Of a stretch of 64,000 nucleotides of DNA, positions 61,961 to 64,000 are shown in pieces. The translations under genes and the position numbers were made by a program. The stretch comes from Megalopta genalis (Eukaryota; Arthropoda; Insecta; Hymenoptera; Halictidae). Every line of letters starts with the position of its first letter. Position 1 is the first letter of the stretch. The stretch covers positions 154,127 through 218,126 of the forward strand of contig NW_027476470.1 in NCBI RefSeq assembly GCF_051020955.1, given 5' to 3'. Below the pieces are notes generated by a model that made no database searches, was not told the DNA's origin, and saw only the letters and a list, made by a program, of their open reading frames with translations.

Positions 61961-64000
61961 TCAGCCTTCTACTTCGCATTGATTTGATGCTAAGTCATGT
62001 GTTTCGCATGGATTTGAAGCTAACTCGTTTGTTTCGCATGCTGTTGAATCTAAATCATGTATATCACAAGTATTTGAAGCTAAACCATTTGCTTCGCATG
62101 GATTCGAAGCTAAGCCTTCTACTTCGCATTGATTTGAGGCTAAATCATGTGTTTCGCTTGGTTTTGAAGCTAACTCGTTTGTTTCGCATGCTGTTGAAGC
62201 TAAATCATGTATATCATAAGTATTTGAAGCTATTTCATACGTTTCGCATGGATTCCAAGATAACCCTTCTAATTCGCATTGATTTGAAACTAAATCATGT
62301 GTTTCGCATGGATTTGAAGCTAACTCGTTTGTATCGCACGCTGTTGAAGCTAAATCATATATATCACAAGTATTGAAGCTAAACCATTTGTTTCGCATTT
62401 ATTACAAGCTAAGCCTTCTACTTCGCATTGATTTGAGGCTAAATCATGTGTTTCGCTTGGTTTTGAAGCTAACTCGTTTTTTTCGCATGCAGTTGTAGCT
62501 AAATCATGTATATCACAAGTATTTGAAGCTAAACCATTTGCTTCGCATGGATTCGAAGATCAGCCTTCTACTTCGCATTGATTTTAATCTAAATCATGTG
62601 TTTCGCATGGATTTGAAGCTAACTCGTTTGTTTCGCATGCAGTTGAAGCTGAATCATCTATATCACAAGTATTTGAAGCTAAACCATTTGTTACGCATGG
62701 ATTCGAGGATCAGCCTTCTACTTCGCATTGATTTGAAGCTAAATCATGTGTTTCGCATGGATTTGAAGCTAACTCGTTTGTTTCGCATGCTGTTGAAGCT
62801 AAATCATATATATCACAAGTATTTGAAGCTAAACCATTTGTTTCGCATTTATTCGAAAGCTGAGCCTTCCACTTCGCATTGATTTGAGGCTAAATCATGT
62901 GTTTCGCTTGGTTTGAAGCTAACTCGTATTTTTCGCATGCTGTTGAAGCTAAATCATGTATATCACAAGTATTTGAAGCTATATCATACGTTTCGCATGG
63001 ATTCCAAGACGACCCTTCTAATTCGCATTGATTTGAAGCTAAATCATGTGTTTCGCAAGGATTTGAAGCTAACTCGTTTGTTTCGCATGCTGTTGAAGCT
63101 AAATCATGTATATCACAAGTATTTGAAGTTAAACCATTTGTATCGCATGGGATCGAAGATAAGCCTCATACTTCGCATTGATTGAAGCTAAATCATGTGT
63201 TTCGCATGGATTTGAAGCTAACTCGTTTGTTTCGCATGCTGTTGAAGCTAAATCATGTATATCACAAGTATTTGAAGCTAAACCATTTGTTACGCATGTA
63301 TTCGAAGATCAGCCTTCTACTTAGCATTGATTTGATGCTAAATCATGTGTTTCGCATGGATTTGAAGCTAACGCGTTTGTTTCGCATGCAGTTGAAGCTG
63401 AATCATGTATATCACAAGTATTTGAAGCTAAACTATTCGTTTCGCATGGATTCGAAGATAAGCCTTCCACTTCGCATTGATTTGAAGATAAATCATTTGT
63501 TTCGCTTGGATTTGAATATAACTCATTTGTTTCGCATGCTGTTGAAGCTAAATCATGTATATCACAAGTATTTGAAGCTAAACCATTTGCTTCGCATGGA
63601 TTCGAAGATCAGCCTTCTACTTCGCATTGATTTGATGCTAAATCATGTGTTTCGCATGGATTTGAAGCTAACTCGTTTGTTTCGCATGCTGTTGAAGCTA
63701 AATCATGTATATCACAAGCATTTGAAGCTAAACCATTTGTATCGCATTGATTTGAAGCTAAATCATGTGTTTCGCATGGATTTGAAGCTAACTCGTTTGT
63801 TTCGCATGCTGTTGAAGCTAAATCATGTATATCACAAGTATTTGAAGCTAAACCATTTGTATCGCATGGGATCGAAGATAAGCCTCCTACTTCGCATTGA
63901 TTTGAAGCTAAATCATGTGTTTCGCATGGATTTCATGCTAACTCGTCTGTTTCGCCTGCTGTTGAAGCTAAATCATGTATATCACAAGTATTTGAAGCAA
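61961..64000. repeat. Terminal, most heterogeneous block in the window
   Basis: No clear HOR partner is visible. One-base losses occur near 62374, 62913 and 63183. The block combines the GGATCGAAG form of E, a tetramer junction at 63747 and private variants such as GAATCATCTATATC near 62657 and AAATCATTTGTTTCGC near 63490. The array continues past the window end. Confidence 0.75.

Larger units (their letters stand above)
1..64000. repeat. Satellite-like tandem array of 30-bp monomers organised in 150-bp pentamers; fills the window
   Basis: Every row of the window can be laid out as consecutive 30-bp monomers, all in one orientation. Bases 6-9 (GAAG) and 24-28 (TCGCA) of the monomer are nearly invariant. 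The first monomer begins exactly at base 1, and the last E-to-K boundary I traced puts a monomer start at 63899. By hand I counted 50 one-base insertions and 22 one-base deletions, a net of +28, which is the phase shift between those two points modulo 30. All other length changes are therefore multiples of 30. I saw no interruption by unrelated sequence, so there is no gene-free gap to describe separately. The array is open at both ends and its true length is unknown. Consensus GC is about 37%. Eukaryotic satellite or minisatellite is the likeliest class. Confidence 0.97.

Noticed and set aside
1..64000. More than one hundred forward open stretches of 60-319 codons (Leu/Lys/His/Arg-rich) as genes
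   Set aside because: They are the 30-bp unit read in one frame. Many begin at a TTG inside the repeat and restart after each stop. Lineage differences fall at their second codon positions and all eight markers tested change the amino acid. No unique domain, start context or spacing supports a gene.
1..64000. CRISPR array (30-bp repeat unit)
   Set aside because: There are no spacers. Repeats abut directly and every 30-bp segment is a diverged copy of the same monomer. No cas gene is present.
1..64000. Telomeric repeat, rDNA spacer, transposon or integrated virus
   Set aside because: The unit is unlike known telomere motifs. There is no rRNA-like sequence, no terminal inverted or long terminal repeat, and no transposase, reverse transcriptase or viral reading frame.
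1..64000. TGA read as Trp making the whole forward FEAKSCVSHG or reverse LASNPCETHD frame one giant gene
   Set aside because: TGA recoding alone is not enough. TAA from GATTTTAATC, GATTTTAAGC and TATATAATACG, TAG or TAA from ACTTAGCATT, and about 47 one-base insertions would still break these frames many times.
1..64000. Naming an organism from the repeat
   Set aside because: I do not recognise the monomer or the decapeptides, and composition plus repeat length only suggest a eukaryote.

Overview
The whole window, from base 1 to base 64000, is one uninterrupted tandem-repeat array. I found no unique sequence in it: no recognisable gene, RNA gene, mobile element, promoter or terminator. The array runs off both ends. 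All 30-bp monomers lie in the same orientation, roughly 2,130 of them. Consensus GC is about 37%. The size, the minisatellite-like monomer and the higher-order-repeat (HOR) organisation suggest a eukaryotic satellite array, or the repeat region of a decayed giant repeat gene. This is inference; nothing in the sequence identifies the organism.

There are three nested levels. Level 1 is a 30-bp monomer with a conserved core near TTTGAAGCTAAA and a 3' part near TTCGCATG. Level 2 is a 150-bp pentamer of five diverged monomers, named here E, K, N, V and P. Level 3 is a set of HORs of 0.15 to 4.8 kb, built from pentamer variants and present two or three times in tandem. The periods visible are 1650 bp (2.6-6.1 kb), 3122 bp (7.5-13.7 kb), 3304 and 1200 bp (14-20.5 kb), 2703 bp (23.2-28 kb), 2370 bp (27.9-32.4 kb), 3572 and 1921 bp (32.7-38.9 kb), 3271 and 4773 bp (39.2-51.5 kb), 2822 bp (50.3-56 kb) and 900 bp (60.2-62 kb). 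Pentamer variants mark lineages: a 151-bp form with one extra A, a 120-bp tetramer lacking E, and a shuffled form with hybrid N/E and K/V monomers.

Long open stretches exist on both strands, but they appear to be by-products of a 30-bp (10-codon) period. The longest forward frame (L-K-L-N-H-V-F-R-M-D type) takes almost all lineage-marking differences as amino-acid changes. A second forward frame (FEAKSCVSHG decapeptides) and a reverse frame (LASNPCETHD decapeptides) carry the variable sites at third codon positions, as expected of former coding sequence. Both are broken by a TGA about once per 150 bp, by TAA or TAG in some variants, and by the one-base insertion in about 47 units. The most economical reading is a decapeptide-repeat coding sequence that lost its frame and was then amplified as satellite DNA. 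Readings with a variant genetic code are discussed under findings. No working gene is claimed.
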